Position numbers and translations under genes: made by a program. 26,301 nt of DNA, taken from positions 1-26,301 of the forward strand of contig JAAEPJ010000236.1 of assembly GCA_024222485.1 (NCBI GenBank). Direction: 5' to 3'. The notes beneath the pieces are model-generated. The model was given only the letters and a program-made list of their open reading frames with translations, was not told where the DNA came from and searched no databases. The stretch comes from a bacterium (GTDB lineage Bacteria; RUG730; JAAEPJ01). Below are positions 8,709 to 15,957 of this stretch, piece by piece; position 1 is the stretch's first letter; each line of letters opens with the position of its first letter.

Positions 8709-8746
8709 AAAATCCTTCTTAAAATAAAAAAATCATACCTAATATT

Positions 8747-9226
8747 TTATGTCAAGCTTAAAACTTTTTCAATAATATTAGTAGTCGATTTCCCTGCCAA
8801 AAATGGAATGGTAACAACTCTTCCCCCATTTTCTACAACGACATCACGCCCTACTATATCCTCTAAATGGTAGTCCCCCCCCTTAACCAGTATATTAGGC
8901 TTCAAAAGATTAATAATCTCAAAAGGGGTATCTTCTTGAAATAAACAAAGAAAATCAACGGAATTAAGTGCCGATAATATTTCTGCACGCTCAGCTTCCG
9001 GAAAAAGTGGACGGCTATCGCCTTTCAACCTTTTTAAGGAAGTATCACTGTTTAAACCAATAACCAAAATATCACCAAGATCTTTTGCTTTTTGCAAATA
9101 ATGCACATGCCCTGCATGTATTAAATCAAAACAACCATTAGTAAAAACTATTTTTTTTCCCTGTGATTTCAATAAATCCAGTGCTTGTTTTAATTCGTGA
9201 GCTTGTTGTAATTTTGTATAGAACAT
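8747..9226 (-). CDS. rfaE2: D-glycero-beta-D-manno-heptose 1-phosphate adenylyltransferase
   Basis: A 159-residue nucleotidyltransferase. TNGCFDLIHAGHVHYLQKAK carries the HxGH motif (H37, H40), with GLNSD (57-61), RPL..EAERAEIL and VKGGDYHLEDIVG downstream, all in the HldE C-terminal pattern. It activates heptose-1-phosphate to ADP-heptose for the LPS inner core, which supports an outer membrane with heptose-containing LPS. In E. coli this domain is fused to a kinase (HldE); here it stands alone, and neither kinase, phosphatase nor isomerase is nearby. No Shine-Dalgarno sequence is seen before the ATG. It lies about 48 bp after accC. Confidence 0.9.
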   Translation of the reverse strand: MFYTKLQQAHELKQALDLLKSQGKKIVFTNGCFDLIHAGHVHYLQKAKDLGDILVIGLNSDTSLKRLKGDSRPLFPEAERAEILSALNSVDFLCLFQEDTPFEIINLLKPNILVKGGDYHLEDIVGRDVVVENGGRVVTIPFLAGKSTTNIIEKVLSLT

Positions 9227-9274
9227 AGTATTTTTTGTTATTTAATAATAAAAAAATTATTACTAACCTTTTAT

Positions 9275-10633
9275 TTATTTTTCTAAGTACTTAGCATATC
9301 TTTCAATAAAATCTGTAAAAATCTCGCCTTTTTTAAATTTAGGATGCATCAAAACCTTTTGATGAAAGCTACTTGTCGTTTTAATCCCCGGACCTTCTAC
9401 TTTTAGCTCAGGCAAGGCTCGCAACATTCTTGAAATTGCTTTAGATCTATCCTTATCATGAACCAAAAGTTTAAGGATCATCGAATCATAAAAAGGCGAA
9501 ATCGTATAGCCTTGATAAACATGTGTATCAATCCTAACCCCAGGACCTCCGGGTAATATCAACCTCTCTATCTTTCCTGCCGCCGGCATAAAATCATGCT
9601 CAGTATCCTCAGCATTAACCCTACATTCAATAACATGTCCATTTAAACCGACCTCTTCTTGTTTAATCTTTAATTTTTCGCCTGCAGCAAGCCGAATCTG
9701 TTCTTTTATGAGATCAATCCCTGTGACTAACTCAGAGACAGGATGCTCAACTTGAATACGAGTATTCATCTCCATAAAATAAAAGTCGCCATTTCTATCA
9801 AGCAAAAATTCAACTGTGCCTACAGTATGATAACCAACGGCCTTAGCGGCCTTAACTGCCGCTCTACCCATTTTTTTACGCAAGCGCTCACCTACAGCAG
9901 GTGATGGTGATTCTTCAATTAATTTTTGATGACGTCTCTGAACTGAGCAGTCTCTCTCAGGCAAATAAATAGTCTTTCCAAATTTATCAGCAACTATCTG
10001 AAACTCAATATGCCTTGGCTCTAAGATATATTTTTCCATATACAGGGTTTCATTCGCAAAGGAAGTATGCGCTTCAAGCATTGCAGCATCTATGCTAGAC
10101 TCCAAGTCTCTTACGGAATTAATAACACGCATCCCTTTCCCACCGCCGCCAGCAACAGCTTTAACTATCACAGGATAACCTATCTTTTTTGCAAGTGCTT
10201 TGACATTCGTATTTTCTGTAATAATACCATCACTACCAGGGACAACAGGCACACCAGCCTTAATCATCGTATCACGAGCCTTAACTTTATCACCCATTCG
10301 TAGAACCGCATCTTTTTCAGGTCCAATAAAGGTAATTCCACATTTTTCACAAATCTCAGCAAAGCCTGTATTTTCTGCTAAAAACCCATAGCCAGGATGA
10401 ATAGCATCCGAACCTGTAAGCTCAGCAACACTGATTAAGTTTGGCATATTTAAATAACTTTCTGATGACGCTGCTGGACCAATACAGTACTTCTCATCAG
10501 ACATTTCTACATGCATAGCCTCTCGATCTGCCTCTGAATAAACCGCCACAGTACGAATATCTAACTCTCTACAAGCCCTGATAATTCTAACAGCAATTTC
10601 ACCTCTATTCGCTATTAAAATTTTTTTAAACAT
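9275..10633 (-). CDS. accC: Biotin carboxylase (acetyl-CoA carboxylase subunit A)
   Basis: A 452-residue ATP-grasp enzyme that carboxylates biotin using ATP and bicarbonate. Visible are ILIANRGEIAVRI at the N-terminus, K117 and K160, the glycine-rich loop AGGGGKGMRV (161-170), EPRHIEFQI, CSVQRRHQKLIEESPSP, and MEMNTRIQVEHPVSE (287-301) with the metal and bicarbonate site residues. The start was set at ATG 10633, which has GGGGAG about 9 bases upstream; the longer frame (10 extra residues) lacks support. The usual partner accB is not next to it. The length fits AccC, but the carboxylase subunit of a pyruvate or propionyl-CoA carboxylase cannot be excluded. Confidence 0.9.
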   Translation of the reverse strand: MFKKILIANRGEIAVRIIRACRELDIRTVAVYSEADREAMHVEMSDEKYCIGPAASSESYLNMPNLISVAELTGSDAIHPGYGFLAENTGFAEICEKCGITFIGPEKDAVLRMGDKVKARDTMIKAGVPVVPGSDGIITENTNVKALAKKIGYPVIVKAVAGGGGKGMRVINSVRDLESSIDAAMLEAHTSFANETLYMEKYILEPRHIEFQIVADKFGKTIYLPERDCSVQRRHQKLIEESPSPAVGERLRKKMGRAAVKAAKAVGYHTVGTVEFLLDRNGDFYFMEMNTRIQVEHPVSELVTGIDLIKEQIRLAAGEKLKIKQEEVGLNGHVIECRVNAEDTEHDFMPAAGKIERLILPGGPGVRIDTHVYQGYTISPFYDSMILKLLVHDKDRSKAISRMLRALPELKVEGPGIKTTSSFHQKVLMHPKFKKGEIFTDFIERYAKYLEK

Positions 10634-10727
10634 ATTTATAACTCCCCACAACATAATATACATATCAACTGTATAAATGTTAGTTCCAAAAATTTTAAAA
10701 TATTTAGAACAATTTTATAGATTTATT

Positions 10728-11459
10728 TTAATTTTTAAAATAAATCAAATATTCGACATTCCCAGCAGGCCCCTTAATAGAAGATTCACAGATACCAAAA
10801 ACTGTATACCCTATATTCTCTACAAATTTACTAATCTTGTCTACCGTTTCTTTTCGGTATTCTTCATTTCGCACAACACCTTTTTTCCCAACTTTTTCTC
10901 TGCCTACTTCAAACTGTGGTTTTATTAAAGCCAAAACTTCATATTTCCTATTTTTAAACAATTGATTTAAGTTAGGGATAATTTTTGTTAAGGAGATAAA
11001 TGAAACATCAATAGAAACAAAGTCGATATCTTCTTCAATGTCTTTGCCATCATAATAACGAAAATTTATTCTTTCAAGGTTCATCACCCTTAAATCATTG
11101 CGTAAACTCCAGTCAAGCTGTCCATAACCAACATCTAAAGAGTAAACTTTAATAGCCCCATGTTGTAACATACAATCTGTAAACCCACCTGTTGATGCAC
11201 CGACATCCAAACAGACTTTTCTTTTAAGGTCAATCTTAAATTCTTTAATACCTCTCAATAACTTTAACCCGCCACGCGAAACAAATTTATTCTCTATAAT
11301 ATCAACTGTAATATTAGCATCTAAATTAATCTGTGATCCTGCTTTATTAATTATTTCATCCTCGACCTTAACCTTATTTGACATAATTAAAGCAGTTGCT
11401 TCTGTCCGAGTTTTAACTAATTTTTTTTCTAGTAATAAGATATCTAAGCGTTTTTTCAT
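10728..11459 (-). CDS. tlyA: TlyA-family rRNA methyltransferase (S4 plus FtsJ-like)
   Basis: A 243-residue protein. An S4 RNA-binding domain (about 3-63, RLDILLLEKKLVKTRTEATALI) precedes an FtsJ-like methyltransferase with the SAM motif CLDVGASTGGFTD (83-95), SIDVSFISL (149-157) and LIKPQFEVGR (178-187). The family 2'-O-methylates rRNA (in Mycobacterium 16S C1409 and 23S C1920) and is often misnamed hemolysin. There is no Shine-Dalgarno sequence before the ATG. A promoter lies so close that the mRNA may be leaderless (see 11468-11496). The gene heads the train leading to accC, with a 94-bp gap. Confidence 0.92.
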   Translation of the reverse strand: MKKRLDILLLEKKLVKTRTEATALIMSNKVKVEDEIINKAGSQINLDANITVDIIENKFVSRGGLKLLRGIKEFKIDLKRKVCLDVGASTGGFTDCMLQHGAIKVYSLDVGYGQLDWSLRNDLRVMNLERINFRYYDGKDIEEDIDFVSIDVSFISLTKIIPNLNQLFKNRKYEVLALIKPQFEVGREKVGKKGVVRNEEYRKETVDKISKFVENIGYTVFGICESSIKGPAGNVEYLIYFKN

Positions 11460-11788
11460 GATTATTAAATTTATAAATTTACAGTCTTTTTTTCAATTTA
11501 TTTTTTATAAAAATAAAATATATATCTAAAAAATAAAAATTTCCTTTTTTATTAGAGTCCCTAACATTTTTCTATCAAAAATATTACTTATCATTCCTAT
11601 TATCCTCAATTCATTTAGAGTCAATAGCAAAAAAATAATTTTCTTAAAATCTTTACTATATTATTTTTATATTTTGAATAGAACTTGTTAATGCTAAAAA
11701 TTTTATGATATACCTCAAAAGTAATAAAAAAATAAAATACTACCATAAGAAAAAAACGCCCATTAAGTCTAAAAAACTAGCTAAGTAT
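11460..11788. other. AT-rich gap between tlyA and the recD2-like gene
   Basis: This 329-bp stretch has no ORF I can support and no strong hairpin. Apart from the candidate tlyA promoter at its left edge I see nothing in it. Confidence 0.5.
11468..11496 (-). promoter_or_regulatory. Candidate promoter of tlyA
   Basis: TTGAAA (11491-11496) and TAAATT (11468-11473) are separated by 17 bp on the minus strand. Only 8 bases lie between the -10 and the tlyA ATG, so transcription would start at or next to the start codon. The DNA is very AT-rich, so chance matches are possible. Confidence 0.45.
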
Positions 11789-14146
11789 TTATAAAGTTTG
11801 GGGCAACAATTTTGGGGAAAGATCATTCATCTTACTGCACTGCTCTGCAAATCCTTCTATATTCATAACTGTATTTCTAATATTGGTATCTTTTCTTTTA
11901 CAAGAACTGGTGAATGCATATCTTTCTCCTATTATAATACATTTCCCCTTAGCTCTCGTTATTGCTGTATATAATAGTTTATTATTTAACATAATATAGT
12001 GTGATAATGTTATGGGAATTATAACATTCGCATATTCGCTCCCTTGGGTTTTATGTATTGTAAGAGCATATGCTAAGCTTAACAATTCTCTTGCTTCATC
12101 AAAGGTATATTCAACGACTACCTCGTCATTAGGATAAAAAACCCACAATAACTCTTCCTCTTTATCCAGTTTAAACAAAATTCCGATCATACCATTAAAT
12201 ATTCGTTTTCTTTTTAGGTATTCCGTCCGATCATTTCTTTTAAAATCAGCTGGCAGATAACAATCCATATCTTTATTAATAATATGAATTACTTTGTCAA
12301 AAATATTAAATTTTATAATGCCTAAATCTATAATTTTCTTAACATCTATTTGTGGATTTAGTTTTTCCTGCAAGTGAATATTAATATTTCTAGCACCTAA
12401 TACCCCATTTTTAACGGGGGTTATTATTTGAAAATAGCTTATATATTCTTTCATTTTTTTTGTTTTTTTTAATGCTAATAAATTATTTTTATGGTCATGG
12501 AATAAGGACAATATTTCTAAAAGGATATTCTCATTATTGGTTTCTCTCATTTGTTTTATTTGACTTGTGGATAGTTGCTTTTTAATTGCGAAATAATTTT
12601 CTATAGATATATCTATAAATTTAAAATCTTCATATTCTTTATTATATTTTTCTGGAACTTTTGCTTGTCTGATTTGGTTTGCTAGTAAAGTAACGACCTT
12701 ATCTTCACTTTGCCTATATATCTTTATAAGCTCAACTGTATTTAGTACTCTAAAATTTATTATATCTTGGAATGGATCCCCTGCTCCAATTGGCGGTAGT
12801 TGTGCGGGATCGCCGACTAAGATAAATTTTGTTCCTTCCGCACTTGACTGAAATAATTTATACATTATTTCAGTATTGATCATTGATGACTCATCTATCA
12901 AAATTACTTTATATGGCAAATTCTTGCCTTCTTTCATTATTTTCACTAATAAACTTTGTATTGTTACACCTTGATATCCTGTAGTTTTTCTTATACGGTC
13001 TGCGGCTATTCCACTTAGAGCACAGCAAATTATGTCATGATATTTATATTTAATTACTAAAATATCCAATATTGCTTTACTTATTGTTGATTTCCCTGTT
13101 CCTGCATATCCACATAAAATAAATAATTCATAGTTTTCATTTGCTAGCTGCATTGCTTGCTTTTGTTCATCTGAAAAGATCATCCCCATTTCTTGAGATT
13201 TTTGAGAAATATAGCTTTCTATATCCTCAATGATTCTTTTTTGTTTTAGATGACCTTTTTTGATTACTGTTTCAAGTATAAATTTTTCTGCATTGTATAA
13301 AAATGTTGATGTTATCTTTTTATCTGTTAACCATACTATTTTTTTTTTTTCTTTCATAGCTGACAAATTATTTAATAACTCTTCTTTTAAAATTGTATTC
13401 GTATTACCTCCCTGGTCAATAAAAGCTATTTCCTCATTTAAAAGCTCAAATAACGTTTCTATTTCTATACAGCTATTTCCTCTCTCTATCGTATACGATA
13501 GAATTATAAAATCTATACAGGCTTTTATCCTGATTGAACCATGAGGGTTAATGCCCATCGCTCTCGCTATTTTATCTGCTGTTTTAAAACCAATTCTTGG
13601 CACTTCTGTTATGATATATGGGTTGGATTTTATCTTAGGAATAATTTGAAGATCTTCTTTAAAGTGAAGATATATTCTTTTAACTAAACTTTGAGTTCCT
13701 CCGTTGGGGATTATAATATCTGCAATAGATTTTAAATGTTTAAATTTATTCCAACTAGAAACTATTTTGTTTAGTTTTTTATGTCTTATTCCTTTTGTTT
13801 CAATAAGTTTTTCTGGATTATTTTCAAGAATATCTTCTAAATCTTTTTCACCATATTTTTCAATAAGATGTTTTGCAAGTTTTTTGCCAAGACCTCTGAC
13901 TATCCGAGAAAGAAAATAAAATAATTCACCTTCAGTGATACTAAGGTCTTCAAAATAAAATTGAGTCCCGTGTTTTTTATGTCGTTTCCATTCGCCTTTT
14001 GCTATAAAATCTGCTTCTTTTAAAATTATCCCTACATCGTAAAGTGTGCCACATAATGTTATATTTTTTGTTGTGCGTAAAATGGTATATCCAGTATCTT
14101 TATTCTGGTAGACTATATTTTTGATTGTGCCAAAGATATCTTGCAT
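11789..14146 (-). CDS. recD2: RecD2-like SF1B DNA helicase
   Basis: A 785-residue ATP-dependent helicase moving 5' to 3', of the RecD2 type that acts without RecBC. The N-terminus has an OB-like start (GTIKNIVYQNKDTGYTIL) and helix-hairpin-helix segments (about 78-125 and 178-200). The helicase core has FSDEQKQAM, Walker A GYAGTGKS (346-353), Walker B LIDESSM (416-422), GDPAQLPPIGAGDPF (445-459), ALTIHKTQGSEY and LLYTAITRAK. Walker A reads GYAGTGKS where RecD2 usually has GGPGTGKT, which recalls the Dda/Pif1 group. No Shine-Dalgarno sequence precedes the ATG. The gene is isolated between long non-coding tracts, which fits an acquired gene, but this is inference. Confidence 0.85.
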   Translation of the reverse strand: MQDIFGTIKNIVYQNKDTGYTILRTTKNITLCGTLYDVGIILKEADFIAKGEWKRHKKHGTQFYFEDLSITEGELFYFLSRIVRGLGKKLAKHLIEKYGEKDLEDILENNPEKLIETKGIRHKKLNKIVSSWNKFKHLKSIADIIIPNGGTQSLVKRIYLHFKEDLQIIPKIKSNPYIITEVPRIGFKTADKIARAMGINPHGSIRIKACIDFIILSYTIERGNSCIEIETLFELLNEEIAFIDQGGNTNTILKEELLNNLSAMKEKKKIVWLTDKKITSTFLYNAEKFILETVIKKGHLKQKRIIEDIESYISQKSQEMGMIFSDEQKQAMQLANENYELFILCGYAGTGKSTISKAILDILVIKYKYHDIICCALSGIAADRIRKTTGYQGVTIQSLLVKIMKEGKNLPYKVILIDESSMINTEIMYKLFQSSAEGTKFILVGDPAQLPPIGAGDPFQDIINFRVLNTVELIKIYRQSEDKVVTLLANQIRQAKVPEKYNKEYEDFKFIDISIENYFAIKKQLSTSQIKQMRETNNENILLEILSLFHDHKNNLLALKKTKKMKEYISYFQIITPVKNGVLGARNINIHLQEKLNPQIDVKKIIDLGIIKFNIFDKVIHIINKDMDCYLPADFKRNDRTEYLKRKRIFNGMIGILFKLDKEEELLWVFYPNDEVVVEYTFDEARELLSLAYALTIHKTQGSEYANVIIPITLSHYIMLNNKLLYTAITRAKGKCIIIGERYAFTSSCKRKDTNIRNTVMNIEGFAEQCSKMNDLSPKLLPQTL

Positions 14147-14369
14147 TATTTTATGGTCAAATTAAAAAATCAATTTTGCAAATAAACGACAATAATCCAG
14201 AAATTAATTTTTTACTTCTTATAGTTTTTGGCTTGCTCAGCCACTTGGAATAGCCCCTCTTAGAAACCTCACATCTAAAAAAACTTGAGACATCTTGAAA
14301 AGAAAAAATACTCATTAATTAAGTTGCTCAGAACATATATTTTCTGCTATTTTTCTCTAAAAATAGTCA

Positions 14370-14407
14370 AAAGATGTAAAAGATATCTGACTATCTTTTA
14401 TATCTTT
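14370..14407. repeat. 16-bp inverted repeat, AT-rich hairpin
   Basis: AAAGATGTAAAAGATA (14370-14385) pairs with TATCTTTTATATCTTT (14392-14407), 15 Watson-Crick pairs and one G-U, with a 6-base loop. Neither side has the immediate T-run of a classic terminator. It could be an operator, a weak terminator or an element end. Confidence 0.7.
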
Positions 14408-14476
14408 AACATTACTTTTTATGAAGAACCTTTTATTGTCTATGGGTCGTATTTATTATTTTAATCAAGTTATAAG

Positions 14477-14513
14477 GTATTCAGCCAAGCATTCTCGATG
14501 CTTGGCTGAATAC
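14477..14513. repeat. Perfect 16-bp inverted repeat, strong hairpin
   Basis: GTATTCAGCCAAGCAT (14477-14492) and ATGCTTGGCTGAATAC (14498-14513) are exact inverted copies around the loop TCTCG. Short outer arms (ATCAA near 14464, TTGAT near 14514) may extend it. It is GC-richer than its surroundings, lies about 200 bp downstream of the barrel gene, and lacks a clean T-tract on either strand. Confidence 0.8.
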
Positions 14514-14715
14514 TTGATTTTCTAAGAATATCTACGTAACCTCATGCGTACCTATGTATGAGTCTTTTTCAAACTTTTTATTATAAAATCTCGTTAATTT
14601 ACCTATTAACCTATTCCTTTTAATTTTATTATTTTAATGTTTACATCAAAATATGTCCACTAAATGAAAAAAAAACAAATATCTTTTACAAAAAAAAACT
14701 ACTAAAACTAAAGCA

Positions 14716-15453
14716 TTAAAAATTAGCAGAAAGTCCTATTGCAGGGGCAAAATGATTTTTCTTAAATGTTTTATGGCTAAGAGAGTACTTATAGGTTGCA
14801 GTATAAGAATCTTGATCATGCATAACATAAGAAAGATCAAAATCACAACTTAACCAATTATTCATCTTCCATTTAAAGCCTCCAAAAAAGGCCTTACCTT
14901 TTATTTGATCATAATCTGTTTCTTTATTCCCATATCCATAATAATTAATTTCAATAGCCTTAGTATCACCTCTTAGATAACCTATTCTAATCCGAAACTT
15001 ATCCCCTTTATCTCCAAAGTACCACTTAACATTAAAGTTTTTCATCCCCGCAGGACTCATATCTATCCCTGAAGCTATTCCTAAATGCCCAAATAATAAA
15101 AACTCAAGCCCATAACCAACTAAACCATACTGTAAACCTACACCAGCACCAAGGGCTACAATACTTTTACCTCTTTTCTCCTTAGCTTTATCGAGTCTGG
15201 AACTTTTTTGGTTATGAATAGAAGTGCCTTGCTCGGCAGAGTTATTGCTAAAAAAATCAGCATAGCTTTCTTTAGCTGCTTTTTCCTTAGTATACTCTCT
15301 TTGAGATGGTTCTCTTCTTACTCTTTCTTTCAATTCAATTTTTTCGATATTCGTTTTTTCTATCACAAGGCTATTAGAGCCAAAGGACACCTCAACTTGT
15401 TGATCATTTTTCTGAGTTACATTTCCTTTAATAATAAAATTATCATAAATCAT
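14716..15453 (-). CDS. Outer-membrane beta-barrel-like protein without signal peptide
   Basis: A 245-residue protein I cannot name. Residues about 5-45 (IIKGNVTQKNDQQVEVSF...KTNIEKIEL) look like the small beta domain found at the start of many secreted proteins. A charged linker (45-95) follows, then alternating strands rich in Gly and aromatic residues (GAGVGLQYGLVGYGLEFLLFG, FRIRIGYLRG), and it ends in GLSANF, with the terminal Phe of outer-membrane barrels. Yet no signal peptide can be found: the first ATG is 30 bases past an AAAAGGA, and the in-frame upstream codons give no leader and no usual start codon. Either the 5' end was lost by deletion or frameshift, or a rare start codon is used. 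A decayed transposase lies just upstream. Confidence 0.55.
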   Translation of the reverse strand: MIYDNFIIKGNVTQKNDQQVEVSFGSNSLVIEKTNIEKIELKERVRREPSQREYTKEKAAKESYADFFSNNSAEQGTSIHNQKSSRLDKAKEKRGKSIVALGAGVGLQYGLVGYGLEFLLFGHLGIASGIDMSPAGMKNFNVKWYFGDKGDKFRIRIGYLRGDTKAIEINYYGYGNKETDYDQIKGKAFFGGFKWKMNNWLSCDFDLSYVMHDQDSYTATYKYSLSHKTFKKNHFAPAIGLSANF

Positions 15454-15502
15454 CGTAAAATTATCAATATTTATAAAAAATAATCCTTTTATAAATTAAC
15501 AT

Positions 15503-15531
15503 ATTATCTTTATAGCATATAAAAAAGTCAA
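15503..15531 (-). promoter_or_regulatory. Strong sigma-70-type promoter upstream of the barrel gene
   Basis: TTGACT (15526-15531) and GATAAT (15503-15508) on the minus strand are 17 bp apart, each with five of six consensus bases. An AAAAGGA ribosome binding site follows at 15484-15490. A normal start codon would be expected about 7 bases later, but the first ATG of the barrel frame is at 15453. Confidence 0.65.
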
Positions 15532-15631
15532 GAAAAAAATTAAAAAGTAACAGATCATGAAAAATCCTATCTATTTAAAGTTAATATCCTAAAAAAATAT
15601 CACACACCCTTGTTTTAAAAACGTACCCTAT

Positions 15632-15667
15632 GCTAAAAAGCCTAGAAAAAAATTTTCTAGTTTTAGC
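15632..15667. repeat. Bulged hairpin next to the transposase remnant
   Basis: GCTAAAA (15632-15638) and CTAGAAAA (15642-15649) pair with TTTTCTAG (15653-15660) and TTTTAGC (15661-15667), with a 3-base bulge and a 3-base loop. It lies just past the stop of the transposase remnant, so it may be its old terminator or part of the element's end. Confidence 0.55.
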
Positions 15668-15674
15668 ACTCCCT

Positions 15675-15890
15675 TTAAGCTAGAATTTTTTTCCTAACTA
15701 AAGAACCATGAGTTTCAGTAAGCATTTTATCACCTAATGACGAATGTTTTCTCCTTTCATTATAAAACTCAAATCAACTCATAATTTCTAATTTTAAATC
15801 TCTAAAGTTTTCACATTTAAAAAGATAAAGATTCTCGTATTTTATATTAACCAATACAATTATCTTGGAAAAATAACTTTTCTGCCCTAT
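15675..15890 (-). pseudogene. Decayed IS3-family transposase, C-terminal remnant
   Basis: The minus strand reads KYENLYLFKCENFRDLKLEIMS, then a TGA stop (15774-15776), then FEFYNERRKHSSLGDKM and a further 16 residues to TAA at 15675. FYN.RR.HSSLG is the hallmark of the IS3-family integrase end, and the interrupted codon is where W or another large residue is usual, so TGG to TGA is likely. Further upstream (to about 15890) the similarity continues weakly, with a probable frameshift (AEKLFF in another frame). The sequence differs from the IS at the window ends, so this is an older, different element. The first two thirds of the gene are missing. Confidence 0.75.
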
Positions 15891-15922
15891 TTTTTTAATT
15901 AATAATAAAATAACTTACACTC

Positions 15923-15951
15923 TTGTCTGACCTTGGAATCTTTGCTAAACT
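15923..15951 (+). promoter_or_regulatory. Candidate promoter of the LtaS-like gene
   Basis: TTGTCT (15923-15928) and TAAACT (15946-15951) are 17 bp apart, four of six consensus bases each. The ATG is only 6 bases past the -10, and there is no Shine-Dalgarno sequence, so the mRNA may be leaderless if this promoter is used. Confidence 0.4.
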
Positions 15952-15957
15952 AATCGC

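Larger units (their letters stand above)
14147..14715. other. 569-bp non-coding tract with two hairpins
   Basis: No gene can be supported between the recD2-like gene and the barrel gene. It contains two 16-bp stems, listed separately (14370-14407 and 14477-14513). A short frame on the minus strand around 14215-14300 is interrupted by stops and I could not identify it. Confidence 0.5.

Noticed and set aside
10634-10663. Longer N-terminus for AccC
   Set aside because: The family begins at MFKKILIANRG, and GGGGAG is correctly spaced only for the ATG at 10633.
14477-14513. Simple rho-independent terminator
   Set aside because: The stem is strong, but no T-run follows on either strand, so I list it as an inverted repeat of unknown role.
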